Source of the DNA: Pseudoflavonifractor sp. 60
Lineage (GTDB): Bacteria > Bacillota > Clostridia > Oscillospirales > Oscillospiraceae
DNA length: 37,292 nt
Assembly: GCF_009911645.1 (NCBI RefSeq)
Contig: NZ_QWKI01000015.1
Coordinates: 1 to 37,292 of the forward strand
Direction: 5' to 3'
Every line of letters starts with the position of its first letter. Within the stretch, counting starts at the first letter, position 1. This document shows positions 7,423 to 16,383 of the stretch, piece after piece. Under the pieces are notes generated by a model that saw only the letters and a program-made list of their open reading frames with translations, searched no databases and was not told the origin of the DNA. The position numbers and the translations under genes were made by a program.

Positions 7423-8952
7423 ATGAACACCCCGCAGATCTGCATTATGGCAACCATCATTGCCTATCTCTGCTTTGTCATTTTCACCGGCGTGATGATT
7501 GGCCGCCGGTCCAAGAAGAGCGCCGAGGGCTTTTACCTGGGCGGCCGGGGCATGGGCCCGCTGGTCACCGCCATGAGCGCCGAGGCCTCCGATATGAGCA
7601 GCTACCTGCTGATGGGCATCCCCGGCCTGGCCTATCTCTCCGGCGTGGCTGACGCCAGCTGGACCGCCATCGGCCTGGCGGTGGGCACCTACCTCAACTT
7701 CCTGCTGGTGGCCCGGCGGCTGCGGCGCTACAGTGTGAAGCTGGACGCCATTACCATCCCCAGCTTTATCTCCAAGCGGTACGGAGAGAAAAAGCCGGTG
7801 ATTATGTGCATCTCCGCTTTGATTATCCTCATCTTCTTTGTGCCCTACGTGGCCTCCGGTCTGGCCGCTATCGGCAAGCTGTTCAACAGCCTGTTCGGCT
7901 GGAACTATATGACGGCGGTGGTGATTGGAGCTGTGGTCATCATCAGCTACACCTCAGTGGGGGGCTTCTCCGCCGTGGCCACCATGGACCTGATCCAGTC
8001 CATTATCATGACGGCGGCTCTGGCAGTGATTGTGGTCTTCGGCATTGTCCAGGCCGGCGGTCTGGACGCGGTGCTGGACCACGCCCGCTCCCTGCCCGGC
8101 TTCCTCAGCTTCAACCAGACCTACATCGCCTCGGAGCAGACCGCCGGGCCCTACGGCATCATTCAGATCGTCTCCATGATGGCCTGGGGGCTGGGCTACT
8201 TCGGAATGCCCCACATTCTGGTGCGCTTTATGGCCATTCGGGACGAGAATGAGCTGAAGCTGTCCCGCCGCATTGCCGGCGTGTGGGTCGTGCTGTCCAT
8301 GGGGGTTGCGGTGTTCATCGGCATTGTGGGCCGGGCCGTCTCCGCCGCAGGCCGCATCCCCGCCCTGGAGGGCAGCGCCACCGAGACGGTGATCGTCCAG
8401 CTGTCCAATCTGCTGTCCAACTACGGCATTTTCCCCGCCATTGTGGCTGGCTGTATCCTGGCCGGCATTCTGGCCGCCACCATGTCCACCGCCGACAGCC
8501 AGCTGCTGGCCGCCTCCTCCGCCTTCTCGGAGAATCTGGTGCAGAACGTCTTCGGCATTAAGCTGACCCAGAAGCAGACCATGCTCACCGCCCGGCTGAC
8601 GGTGGTGGTCATTGCGGTGATCGCCCTGTTTCTGGCCCGGGACCCGGACAGCAACGTGTTCCAGATCGTCTCCTTCGCCTGGGCGGGCTTCGGCGCCGCT
8701 TTCGGACCCGCCATGCTCTGCGCCCTGTTCTGGAAGCGGAGCAACCGCCAGGGCATTATGGCCGGTCTGGTGGCTGGGGGCGCTATGATCTTCATCTGGA
8801 AGTTCCTGGTCCGGCCCATGGGCGGCGCGCTGGATATCTATGAGCTGCTCCCCGCCTTCCTGGTGGCTCTGGCCGCCATTGTGGCGGTGTCTCTGGCAAC
8901 TCCCGCCCCCGACGCCGATGTGGTCCGGGCCTTTGAGGAGTATGACAAATAA
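7423..8952 (+). CDS. putP: Sodium/proline-type symporter (SSS family)
   Basis: A 509-residue integral membrane protein of the sodium:solute symporter family, about 13 membrane segments. Family marks include FYLGGRGMGPLVTAMSAEASDMSSYLLMGIPGLAY near the N-terminus, the SYTSVGGFSAVATMDLIQ segment, and the signature region FAWAGFGAAFGPAMLCALFWKR. Length and these motifs fit PutP, which imports proline with Na+; a related substrate cannot be excluded. The start at 7423 has GGGAGGA 6 bases upstream; an in-frame TTG at 7405 would precede that site. It is a single-gene unit between its own promoter and a GC-rich hairpin. Confidence 0.9.
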   Translation: MNTPQICIMATIIAYLCFVIFTGVMIGRRSKKSAEGFYLGGRGMGPLVTAMSAEASDMSSYLLMGIPGLAYLSGVADASWTAIGLAVGTYLNFLLVARRLRRYSVKLDAITIPSFISKRYGEKKPVIMCISALIILIFFVPYVASGLAAIGKLFNSLFGWNYMTAVVIGAVVIISYTSVGGFSAVATMDLIQSIIMTAALAVIVVFGIVQAGGLDAVLDHARSLPGFLSFNQTYIASEQTAGPYGIIQIVSMMAWGLGYFGMPHILVRFMAIRDENELKLSRRIAGVWVVLSMGVAVFIGIVGRAVSAAGRIPALEGSATETVIVQLSNLLSNYGIFPAIVAGCILAGILAATMSTADSQLLAASSAFSENLVQNVFGIKLTQKQTMLTARLTVVVIAVIALFLARDPDSNVFQIVSFAWAGFGAAFGPAMLCALFWKRSNRQGIMAGLVAGGAMIFIWKFLVRPMGGALDIYELLPAFLVALAAIVAVSLATPAPDADVVRAFEEYDK

Positions 8953-8967
8953 AACCCTTTCCCCCTG

Positions 8968-9014
8968 CCCCCTTCGCCGCCCCTATGGACGCCGGCGGAG
9001 GGGGCCCCTTTGTT
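8968..9014 (+). terminator. Probable terminator after putP
   Basis: Arms CCCCCTTCGCCG (8968-8979) and CGGCGGAGGGGG (8993-9004) pair with one G-T pair. The T-tract that follows is short and interrupted, so termination strength is uncertain. Confidence 0.5.
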
Positions 9015-9050
9015 TCGACGCATCTTAACAAAAGATTCACAGTTCCCGCC

Positions 9051-9079
9051 TTGACAGGGGCGGGGGCCTTTTGTATAAT
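9051..9079 (+). promoter_or_regulatory. Consensus sigma-A promoter of the RND efflux operon
   Basis: Perfect TTGACA (9051-9056) and perfect TATAAT (9074-9079) with a 17-base spacer. Such a strong promoter is expected to need repression, which fits the two operators immediately downstream. Confidence 0.88.
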
Positions 9080-9082
9080 ACA

Positions 9083-9113
9083 TGACAGCCTGTCACAAAA
9101 TGACACTCTGTCA
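9083..9113. promoter_or_regulatory. Two tandem TGACAnnnTGTCA operators
   Basis: TGACAgccTGTCA (9083-9095) and TGACActcTGTCA (9101-9113) are inverted repeats spaced 18 bases centre to centre. They cover the expected transcription start and the leader of the TetR-first operon. The natural reading is an autoregulatory operator bound by the TetR protein encoded at 9130. Confidence 0.75.
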
Positions 9114-9129
9114 CAAAAGGAGGGAGACT

Positions 9130-9795
9130 GTGCCCACTGCAACCTTTTTCCGCCTGCCGGAGGAGAAGCGAATGCGTCTGGTGGAGGCCTGCTGGGCGGA
9201 GCTGACCCAGGTACGTATTACCGACGTGTCCATCAACCGCATCATCGCGGCGGCCCGTATCCCCCGGGGCAGCTTCTACCAGTACTTTGAGGACAAGGAG
9301 GACCTGATCCGCTACTTATTGGAGGATCTGCGCCAGTATTTCATAACCCTGCTGCGGGATATCCTGGTGGAGGCGGAGGGGGACCTGTTTGACCTGCCGC
9401 TGATGGCCTACGACCGGTTTATCCGCCGGCAGGGGGAGCCGGACCCCATGCTGACCCTGTTTATCAAGCTGCTGACCCTGAACAAGGGACTCGACCTGCA
9501 AAGCTTTATGGGGGCGCCCCAGGACTTGCCGGAGGGACCGCAGTGCTTCCTGGCCGACCCGCTCTGGGAGGTGGTGGACCCCACCAAGCTGCGCCGGGAA
9601 GACCGGGAGTATGCCGAACACGTCTTTCATCTGGCCTGCGCGGTGCTGGCCTTCGCCATTGTGGAGACGCTGCAGTGTCCCCAGCGGGCGGCCCCGGCCC
9701 AGGACCCCGCTCAGGTGCGGGAGCGCATCAAGCAGCGCATCGACCTGCTCCGCCGCGGTGGGGCGGCCCCGGAAGAAAAGGAGGAACCCACATGA
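9130..9795 (+). CDS. TetR family repressor of the RND efflux operon
   Basis: A 221-residue TetR regulator. The helix-turn-helix is INRIIAAARIPRGSFYQYFEDKEDLI in the first ~60 residues. The start is a GTG at 9130 with GGAGG (9119-9123) 6 bases upstream; an ATG at 9082 in the same frame would place the operators inside the coding region and is rejected. It is the first gene of the efflux operon and its TGA overlaps the next ATG (ATGA). It probably represses the operon through the tandem operators at 9083-9113, with a pump substrate as inducer; the ligand is not predictable. Confidence 0.88.
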   Translation: MPTATFFRLPEEKRMRLVEACWAELTQVRITDVSINRIIAAARIPRGSFYQYFEDKEDLIRYLLEDLRQYFITLLRDILVEAEGDLFDLPLMAYDRFIRRQGEPDPMLTLFIKLLTLNKGLDLQSFMGAPQDLPEGPQCFLADPLWEVVDPTKLRREDREYAEHVFHLACAVLAFAIVETLQCPQRAAPAQDPAQVRERIKQRIDLLRRGGAAPEEKEEPT

Positions 9796-11144
9796 AGCAA
9801 CGCAAAACCGCCCTGCTGCTGGCGGCAGCTCTGACCCTGTCCCTGGTGGGGGCGGCGGCCCTGGCGGCGGAGGACCCCGCTCCTCTGGCGGCGTCCCGGA
9901 CCGTCCCGGCGGCGGAGGAGATACAGCCGGAGGCCCGAGAGACCGCTGTCCTGGCCGACGCTCAGCCCGAGGCCCCAGAATCTTCCGAGACTCCGGAGGA
10001 GCCCCAGATCCCCGACGAGGACTACATACCCGACCCGGTGGGGACGGTCACCTTTGCCAACCTGTCCCGCCGGATGCACGAGAACAACCTGCAAATTCTG
10101 GCCATTCAGGAGAGCATCACCAACCTGGAGCTGCTGGACTACGACTACATCCTGGACGATATGCGGGAAACCATCGCCAACCTGTCCCGGGCCCAGTGGA
10201 TGATGGTGATGATGGGCCAGCAGGGGACCCTGGCCTATGAGCAGCTGGACCAGGCCAACCAGGCGGTTTGGGACCAGTTTGAGTCCATCAAGGACGGCGA
10301 TATGCAGAAGGACAACGCCGACATGATCCGCCAGCTGAAAAACCTCCAGGACCAGATCGTCATGGCGGGCGAGGCCACCTACATCGCCCTGGCCGCTATG
10401 GAGATCCAGGAGGGGGGACTGGAGCGACAGTTGTCCGCTCTGGACCGTCAGCTGGAGGAGCTGGAGCTGCGCCATCAGCTGGGCCACATCTCCTCCATGA
10501 CCCTGCGGGAGGCCCAGGGGGGGCGGACGGCCCTCACCAGCGGGCTTTCCACTCTGCGCATGAACCTGGATACCTACAAGGGCCAGCTGGAGCTGCTCAT
10601 GGGAGCGGATATCACCGGCCAGATCAAGCTGGGGGTCCTGCCCGCCGTGACCCAGAAGGACCTGAACACTATGGACCTGGAGAAGGACCTGGAGACCGCC
10701 AAGGAGAACAGCTGGCAGCTCTATTCCGCCCAGCTGGACCTGAAGGACGCCAAGCAGGACTTCGCCGACCGGGGCGGGGAGCTGGCCTCCGACTACCGGC
10801 CCAAGGACCCCCAGTATATGCAGGTGCGCTACGGCTACTACGCCGCCCGCCACACCTACAACAACACGGTCCAGAACTTTGAACTGGGCCTGCGCAACCT
10901 GTATCTGAAGGTCCAGGACTGCAAGCAGATTCTGGACGCCTCCAAAACCGCCCTGGCGGTGGCGCAGGACAGCCGTTCCGCCGCTCAACTGAAATACAGC
11001 CAGGGCAGCCTGTCCAAAAACGCCCTGCTGGAGGCGGAGGACAAGGTGTCCGAGGCCCAGGAGAAGGTGGACAGCGCCTCTAACGACCTGTTTTCCGCCT
11101 ACAACACCTACCGCTGGGCGGTAGACTACGGCATTTTGAATTAA
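9792..11144 (+). CDS. TolC-like outer-membrane-efflux family protein
   Basis: A 450-residue exported protein. It has a signal peptide (KTALLLAAALTLSLVGAAALA, cut near residue 25), then a Pro/Glu/Ala-rich stretch (about 25-75), then long amphipathic helices with heptads (for example RQLSALDRQLEELELRHQLG and the C-terminal LLEAEDKVSEAQEKVDSASNDLFSAYN). The repeated two-half layout and the SQGSLSKNALLEAEDKV segment fit the TolC/OEP family (usually 430-490 residues). In diderms this forms the outer-membrane exit duct. If the host is a monoderm clostridium, the protein has no outer membrane to sit in and may be a wall-spanning tube or adaptor. It sits between the repressor and the HlyD-like gene. 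Confidence 0.78.
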   Translation: MKQRKTALLLAAALTLSLVGAAALAAEDPAPLAASRTVPAAEEIQPEARETAVLADAQPEAPESSETPEEPQIPDEDYIPDPVGTVTFANLSRRMHENNLQILAIQESITNLELLDYDYILDDMRETIANLSRAQWMMVMMGQQGTLAYEQLDQANQAVWDQFESIKDGDMQKDNADMIRQLKNLQDQIVMAGEATYIALAAMEIQEGGLERQLSALDRQLEELELRHQLGHISSMTLREAQGGRTALTSGLSTLRMNLDTYKGQLELLMGADITGQIKLGVLPAVTQKDLNTMDLEKDLETAKENSWQLYSAQLDLKDAKQDFADRGGELASDYRPKDPQYMQVRYGYYAARHTYNNTVQNFELGLRNLYLKVQDCKQILDASKTALAVAQDSRSAAQLKYSQGSLSKNALLEAEDKVSEAQEKVDSASNDLFSAYNTYRWAVDYGILN

Positions 11145-11157
11145 AGGAGACCGAGCT

Positions 11158-12330
11158 ATGAAGCAGAACAGAATCTATTCCGCCCTTCTGGCCGCCGCCC
11201 TGGCCCTGAGCCTGGCCGCCTGCCAGAACGGCGGTTCGGGCAGCGGGTCCCAGACTCCCTCCTCCGCCGGCGTAGCCGTCCAGGTCCAGGAGGTGAAGGT
11301 GGACACCATCTCCACCGAGAACAAGGTATCGGGCCGGATTGTCACCGACGGGCAGGAGTCCGTCTTTGTGTCGGCCCAGGTCCAGTGTACCGCCGTCTAC
11401 GTGGAGGTGGGGGACACGGTGGCCGCCGGGTCGCCCATCTGCACCCTGGATATGGCCAGCACTTTGTCCTCCTACAGCGCCGCCAACATCACCTACCAGT
11501 CCGCCGTCCAGAGCTATGACGACCAGGTGGCCATCTTTGACAAGCAGATCGCCCTGGCGGAGAAGAACGTGAACGATTTGAAGGCTCTGTTTGAGATCGG
11601 GGCGGCCTCCCAGGTGGAGATCGACCAGGCGGAGCTGAATCTGCTCAGCGCCCAGGCCCAGCGCACCGCAACCCTCTCCCAGCTGGAGGCGGGAATGCAG
11701 AGCTACAAGTCCAATGTGGAGCAGCTCTCCGCCGCCCTGGAGAATATTGACAGCCGGGGCAACGTCATCGCCCCCATCTCCGGGACCATCCTCTCCCTGA
11801 ACGCGGCGGAGGGCAGCTATGTGGGTCCCACCGCCCCGGTGGCTGTCATCGACGGGGTGGACCGGCTGGAGATCGCCGTGTCGGTGTCCGAGGCCCTGGT
11901 GCCCAAGCTGGCCCTGGGGGACCAGGCCGACGTGTCCATCAGCGCCCTGGACCTCCAGACCGTGGGGACCATCAAGAAGATTGAGAGCGCCGCCAGTATG
12001 CAGACCAAGCTGTACACCGTGAACATCGCCCTGGAGGAGGATGTGGAGGGCCTGCTGTCCGGTATGTCCGCTGACGTGTCCTTCCGCACCGACACCTCCG
12101 CCGACACCATCGTTATCCCCACCGAGGCCATCCTCACCAGCAACGACCTCCAGTACGTCTTTGTGGTGGAGGGGGACAGCGCCCGATATGTGGAGATCAC
12201 CTCCGGCCTGACGGGCAATGGAGTCACTGAGGTCACCTCCGGCCTGACGGGGGGCGAGCTGCTGGTGACAGTGGGTCAGGCCTATCTGGCTGACGGCGAC
12301 GCGGTGCGCGTTGTCTCCGGGGAGGGCTAA
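11158..12330 (+). CDS. RND efflux adaptor lipoprotein (HlyD/AcrA family)
   Basis: A 390-residue membrane-fusion protein. The lipobox LSLAAC puts the lipidated cysteine at about residue 22. The order is typical: barrel-sandwich half (GRIVTDGQESVFVSAQVQCTAVYVEVGDTVAAGSPICTLD), a helical hairpin (about 105-200), the second lipoyl half (NVIAPISGTILSLNAAEGSYVGPTAPVAVI), then beta-barrel and proximal domains ending in SGEG. It would link the pump to the TolC-like protein. AAAGGAG sits 6-9 bases upstream of the ATG. The gene lies 13 bases after the TolC-like gene and 5 before the pump. Confidence 0.88.
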   Translation: MKQNRIYSALLAAALALSLAACQNGGSGSGSQTPSSAGVAVQVQEVKVDTISTENKVSGRIVTDGQESVFVSAQVQCTAVYVEVGDTVAAGSPICTLDMASTLSSYSAANITYQSAVQSYDDQVAIFDKQIALAEKNVNDLKALFEIGAASQVEIDQAELNLLSAQAQRTATLSQLEAGMQSYKSNVEQLSAALENIDSRGNVIAPISGTILSLNAAEGSYVGPTAPVAVIDGVDRLEIAVSVSEALVPKLALGDQADVSISALDLQTVGTIKKIESAASMQTKLYTVNIALEEDVEGLLSGMSADVSFRTDTSADTIVIPTEAILTSNDLQYVFVVEGDSARYVEITSGLTGNGVTEVTSGLTGGELLVTVGQAYLADGDAVRVVSGEG

Positions 12331-12335
12331 AGACT

Positions 12336-15300
12336 GTGAGCAGTGTGGCAAAATTCTGCATCAAGCACAAGGTCACGACCCTGATGGCGGTAATCATGAT
12401 CTCCATTTTTGGCGTGGTCTTTACGACCCAGCTGCAAATGGCCCTCCTGCCCGAGATGGAGGCCCCCGCCGCTCTGGTCATGTGCTACTACAACGGGGCG
12501 ACCCCCTCTGACATGGAGGAGCTGGTGACCCGCCCCCTGGAGTCGGCTATCATGTCGGTGCCTGGGGTGGAGGGAGTCCAGTCCACCTCCTCCGACGGGT
12601 CCAGCCAGCTCCAGATCACCTATGTGGAGGGCACCGACCTAGACATTGCCGCTACCAAGCTGCGGGAGCAATTTGACCGGCTGTCCCTCCCCGACGGGGC
12701 TATGGACCCCATTATCGTCAACATCAACATCAGCGACCTGATGCCCTCCGCTATGATCGCCCTTATGGGGGAGGACCTGACCTCGGTCCAGGCCCTGGCG
12801 GAGGACACGGTGGCCCCCGCCCTGGAACGCATTGAGGGTGTGGCCCAGGTGACCATCTCCGGCGGCGTGGAGCAGCAGATCGCCGTGGAGGTGGACCCCA
12901 CCCGGGCGGTGGCCCTGGGGCTGTCCAACAGCTACATCGCCCAGATGCTGGCGGCGGAGAATCTGCTCTACCCCGGGGGCGATATGCACAACGGGACCCA
13001 GACCCTCACCGTCACCACCGACGCCAAGTTCCAGACGGTGGAGGACGTGGCTAACCTGATCCTCCCCCTGCCCACCGGCGGCACGGTGCGTCTGTCTGAG
13101 GTGGCCAACGTGGCTCTGGAGACCAGCGACCCCGAGGCCGTGGCTAAGACCGACGGGACCCCCTGTGTGGTGCTCCAGGTATCCAAGCAGTCGGGGGCCA
13201 ATGAGGTGGCCACTGCCGACGCGGTGGTGGAGGAGATGGCCCAGCTCCAGGCCCGAAACGCCGCTGTCAGCTATGTGGTGCTGTACACCGCCTCCGACTA
13301 CATCAATATGGCGGTGAACTCCGCCGTGCAGAACATTGTCATGGGTGTGATCCTGGCCGCCTTGGTGGTCTTCCTCTTCCTGCGCCGCTGGGGGGCCACC
13401 GCCACCATCGCCGTGTCCATGCCGGTTTGTATCCTCACCGTGTTTGTGCTGATGAACGTCTTCGACCTCACCCTGAACATGATGTCCCTGGGGGGCATCG
13501 CCATGGGCGTGGGTATGATTGTAGACAACTCCATTGTGGTGCTGGAAAATATATACCGCTACTCCGCCGAGGGCCACAGCCGCATGGAGTCCTGCGTGGA
13601 GGGTACCCGGGAGGTGTTTACCTCCCTCACCGCCTCCACCCTCACCACTGTGGCCGTCTTCCTGCCCCTGGGTCTCACCGGGGGAATGGCCGGGATGCTC
13701 TTTAAGGATTTCTGCCTGACCATCTCCTTCCTGCTGCTGTCCTCTCTGGCCATTGCAGTGACCCTGGTCCCCCTGCTGTGCTACTTCCTGCTGGACGAGA
13801 AGAAAGTCCACCAGCACGCCCTGAAAAAGGCGGAGAAGAAGGCCAGAAAGCACGCCGCCGGGCGCGTTGGGCTGGGCCACCGGCTCAGCCAGGCGTACAC
13901 CGCTCTGCTGGGCTTCTTTGTCCGCCGCCTGTGGGTTGGGATGCTGGCCTCCGTCGCCCTGGTGGCCCTGTTCGTGGTCTCCTGCCTGTCCACTAAGATG
14001 GTGCTCATGCCCGAGATGGACCAGGGCATGGTTCAGGTATCCATCAGCACCCCCATCGGCTCCGAGGTGGAGGACACCGCCGCCATTGCCGACCGGGTCG
14101 TGGACATCGCCCTGGAAAACGTGCCGGAGCTGGAATCCATCTACCACCTGAGTCAGCCCGAGTCCTCCACCGTGGGTCTGGTGCTCACCGAGAAGGAGGA
14201 CCGGACGCGCAGCAGCAACGACGTGGCCCAAGCCATGCGGCTCCTGACCCAGGACATTGCCGGGTGTGAGATCACCGTCTCCGCCTCGGATATGTCCGCC
14301 ATGATGGGCAGCGGCGACGACATCAGCGTGGATATCACCGGCACCGACTACGACACTCTGGTGATGATTGCCCGGGACCTGGCCGCCCAGATTGCCCAGC
14401 TGCCCGACGCGGTGGATGTGGGCACCTCCATCGCTAAGGAGGTAAAGCAGGTCACCATCACCATGAACCGGGAGGCCGCCTCTCAGTACGGCCTCACTGC
14501 CGCCACAGTGGGCGCGGCGGTACGCTCGGAGCTGTCCGGGGCCACCGCCACCACCGTCACCATCAGCAACAAGGAGCTGGACGTGGTGGTCCGAGGAGAC
14601 GGCAAGTCCGCCGCCAGTCTGGACGCCCTGAAATCCATGCCCATCCCCTCCGCCTTCGGTGGGACGGTGCCTCTGTCCGCCGTGGCCGACGTGAACATTG
14701 TGTTGGCCCCCCAGAGCATTATCCGGGTTGACCAGTCCCGGCAGATTTCGGTCACCGGCGACACCATCAGCGGCGACGCCACCGCTATCACCCGGGAGAT
14801 CAGCAAGATTCTGGACGCCTACACCCTGCCGGACGGCTACACCGTCCAGATCTCCGGCACCTACGAGGACATGATGGAGAGCTTCGGCGACCTGCTCCTG
14901 GCTCTGGTGGTGGCTCTGGGGCTGGTGTACTTTGTGCTGGCCTCCCAGTTTGAGTCCTTTGTCATGCCTGTCATTGTGATGATGATCCTTCCCGTGGCCT
15001 TCACCGGAGCCCTGTTTGCCCTGCCTCTCACCGGGCGGGACCTGTCCATGATCTCCCTGGTGGCCCTGATTATGCTGGCCGGTACGGTGGTCAACGCCTC
15101 CATCATTCTGGTGGACTACATCCGCCAGCGCCGGGAGCAGGGGGAGAGTCGGGTTGACGCCATCCTCCACGCCTGTCCCCTCCGCGTCCGCCCCGTGCTG
15201 ATGACAACCCTCACCACCATCCTGGCCCTGGTGCCCATGGCGCTGGGAATGGCCGAGGGGGCGGCGGAGATGATGAGCGACATGAGCATTACCATGATCT

Positions 15301-15443
15301 CCGGCATGGTGGTCTCCACCATCATCACCCTGCTGTTTACCCCGGTGTACTACTCCGTCATCGACAACCTGAGCCACATTTTTTCCCGCAAGAAGGGAAA
15401 GAGTTCTTTTGATAAGAAAAAGGAAACTTCCGCTGTTTTATAA
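12336..15443 (+). CDS. AcrB/HAE1-type RND multidrug efflux pump
   Basis: A 1035-residue inner-membrane transporter of the ACR_tran family with the full two-fold repeat: a TM1 near the N-terminus, a large extracytoplasmic loop, TM2-6, then TM7, a second loop and TM8-12. The proton-relay Asp is visible in TM4 (GMIVDNSIVVLEN, D397). The family segments VPGVEGVQSTSSDG and the C-terminal FTPVYYSVID are present. It would use the proton gradient to expel drugs, lipids or bile-type compounds. The start is GTG at 12336, with GGGGAGGG about 9 bases before it. A strong terminator follows, so this is the last gene of the four-gene operon. Confidence 0.92.
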   Translation: MSSVAKFCIKHKVTTLMAVIMISIFGVVFTTQLQMALLPEMEAPAALVMCYYNGATPSDMEELVTRPLESAIMSVPGVEGVQSTSSDGSSQLQITYVEGTDLDIAATKLREQFDRLSLPDGAMDPIIVNINISDLMPSAMIALMGEDLTSVQALAEDTVAPALERIEGVAQVTISGGVEQQIAVEVDPTRAVALGLSNSYIAQMLAAENLLYPGGDMHNGTQTLTVTTDAKFQTVEDVANLILPLPTGGTVRLSEVANVALETSDPEAVAKTDGTPCVVLQVSKQSGANEVATADAVVEEMAQLQARNAAVSYVVLYTASDYINMAVNSAVQNIVMGVILAALVVFLFLRRWGATATIAVSMPVCILTVFVLMNVFDLTLNMMSLGGIAMGVGMIVDNSIVVLENIYRYSAEGHSRMESCVEGTREVFTSLTASTLTTVAVFLPLGLTGGMAGMLFKDFCLTISFLLLSSLAIAVTLVPLLCYFLLDEKKVHQHALKKAEKKARKHAAGRVGLGHRLSQAYTALLGFFVRRLWVGMLASVALVALFVVSCLSTKMVLMPEMDQGMVQVSISTPIGSEVEDTAAIADRVVDIALENVPELESIYHLSQPESSTVGLVLTEKEDRTRSSNDVAQAMRLLTQDIAGCEITVSASDMSAMMGSGDDISVDITGTDYDTLVMIARDLAAQIAQLPDAVDVGTSIAKEVKQVTITMNREAASQYGLTAATVGAAVRSELSGATATTVTISNKELDVVVRGDGKSAASLDALKSMPIPSAFGGTVPLSAVADVNIVLAPQSIIRVDQSRQISVTGDTISGDATAITREISKILDAYTLPDGYTVQISGTYEDMMESFGDLLLALVVALGLVYFVLASQFESFVMPVIVMMILPVAFTGALFALPLTGRDLSMISLVALIMLAGTVVNASIILVDYIRQRREQGESRVDAILHACPLRVRPVLMTTLTTILALVPMALGMAEGAAEMMSDMSITMISGMVVSTIITLLFTPVYYSVIDNLSHIFSRKKGKSSFDKKKETSAVL

Positions 15444-15444
15444 T

Positions 15445-15489
15445 AAAAAAGCATCCACTCAACCTAAAGAGTGGGTGCTTTTTTATTTT
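15445..15489 (+). terminator. Terminator of the RND operon
   Basis: Arms AAAAAAGCATCCACTC (15445-15460) and GAGTGGGTGCTTTTTT (15469-15484) with one G-T pair and an 8-base loop, followed by ATTTTT. The A-rich left arm suggests it may also act on the opposite strand. Confidence 0.92.
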
Positions 15490-15502
15490 TCCATTTTACT
15501 AC

Positions 15503-15530
15503 TTGCTTCTTTTTCAATATATGTTATAAT
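15503..15530 (+). promoter_or_regulatory. Promoter of the AT-rich island
   Basis: TTGCTT (15503-15508) and TATAAT (15525-15530) with a 16-base spacer and a TGT extension before the -10. It is followed by a leader of about 85 bases that contains a five-codon mini-ORF at 15565-15582 (ATG ... TAG). Confidence 0.7.
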
Positions 15531-15624
15531 GAATAATACTCTTAAGTAGAAAGTGGTGAGTCCAATGTTTAATATCCTCTAGAATATTGTACGTTATTTT
15601 TTTCTGGGAAACGGGGGGTAAAAT

Positions 15625-16371
15625 ATGAAAATAAATAAGTTAACTTCCTTTATTTTGCTAGTAGCAATGATTCTCCAAACAACCACTTTAAGTGCCTTTG
15701 CATCTACTAACAGCGTAAAATCTTATGAATATAATTTTGGTGAGTACAAATATTGTGTAGAATATTTTATCGAACAAAATGCAGTTTCAGAATTGTTAAC
15801 AATTTACAAAAATAATGTAAATTTAGGCAATATTGAAAGGAAGGTATTTTCAGACAATACATCTGCGCTGTATGTAAATGGAGTTATACAAGACAATAAT
15901 ATCTCATATGACTATCAGTCTTTTTTAGCGGCGGCTCAAGGGCAATTATTGTACCCTAAACAATCCCTAAATGTAAAATCAATTGCTGCCACATATCCAT
16001 GTGGCTATAGTGCAGATCATCTTTTTCCACAAAGTTCTTTTGATTCATTTTATGTAAGAGACGCAAATGCTGGAGCTGGGCTCGGTTTTGTATTAACTTC
16101 AACTATATTGGGTTTTGTGTATAAGGGAGCTGCAGGCGGAGTAGCTGGAGGTATATTATCCATCATCGCTTTAATCACCCAACGTGCTGATGATACCGGT
16201 GCGGATTATATAGAGATTTATCAATATAAGTATTATGTTGTTGATGCCTACCCAGGTTATGCAATGAATTGTTTTCATATTCGTTCTGTTGGTTACTTTT
16301 ATAATCATATTACCAACAAAAGAGGAGATAAAGTTTTTGATGAATGGAACTACCATCAGGAATTTATCTAA
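15625..16371 (+). CDS. Secreted AT-rich protein, bacteriocin candidate
   Basis: A 248-residue protein with a clear signal peptide (residues 1-26, ending SAFA). The middle carries a Gly/Ala-rich hydrophobic stretch (about 148-185: AGAGLGFVLTST, then GAAGGVAGGILSIIALIT), the kind of segment found in membrane-active toxins. Three cysteines are C44, C126 and C216; the C-terminus is rich in Tyr, His and Asn. Composition and codon use are much more AT-rich than all neighbours, which suggests transfer. Size and layout recall large secreted bacteriocins such as the geobacillin-26 family, but I cannot confirm homology. GGGGGG (15614-15619) is the ribosome-binding region. A small membrane protein follows after 12 bases, in the position of an immunity protein. 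Confidence 0.65.
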   Translation: MKINKLTSFILLVAMILQTTTLSAFASTNSVKSYEYNFGEYKYCVEYFIEQNAVSELLTIYKNNVNLGNIERKVFSDNTSALYVNGVIQDNNISYDYQSFLAAAQGQLLYPKQSLNVKSIAATYPCGYSADHLFPQSSFDSFYVRDANAGAGLGFVLTSTILGFVYKGAAGGVAGGILSIIALITQRADDTGADYIEIYQYKYYVVDAYPGYAMNCFHIRSVGYFYNHITNKRGDKVFDEWNYHQEFI

Positions 16372-16383
16372 GAGGTGCAAAAT

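Noticed and set aside
9082..9129. Upstream ATG start for the efflux repressor
   Set aside because: It would place both operators inside the coding region and lacks a ribosome-binding site; the GTG at 9130 has GGAGG at the right distance.
12639..15377. A 912-codon open frame on the minus strand opposite the RND pump
   Set aside because: It is a high-GC shadow: the plus-strand frame encodes a full AcrB-type pump, and the minus frame is His/Gly/Gln-rich with no family motif.
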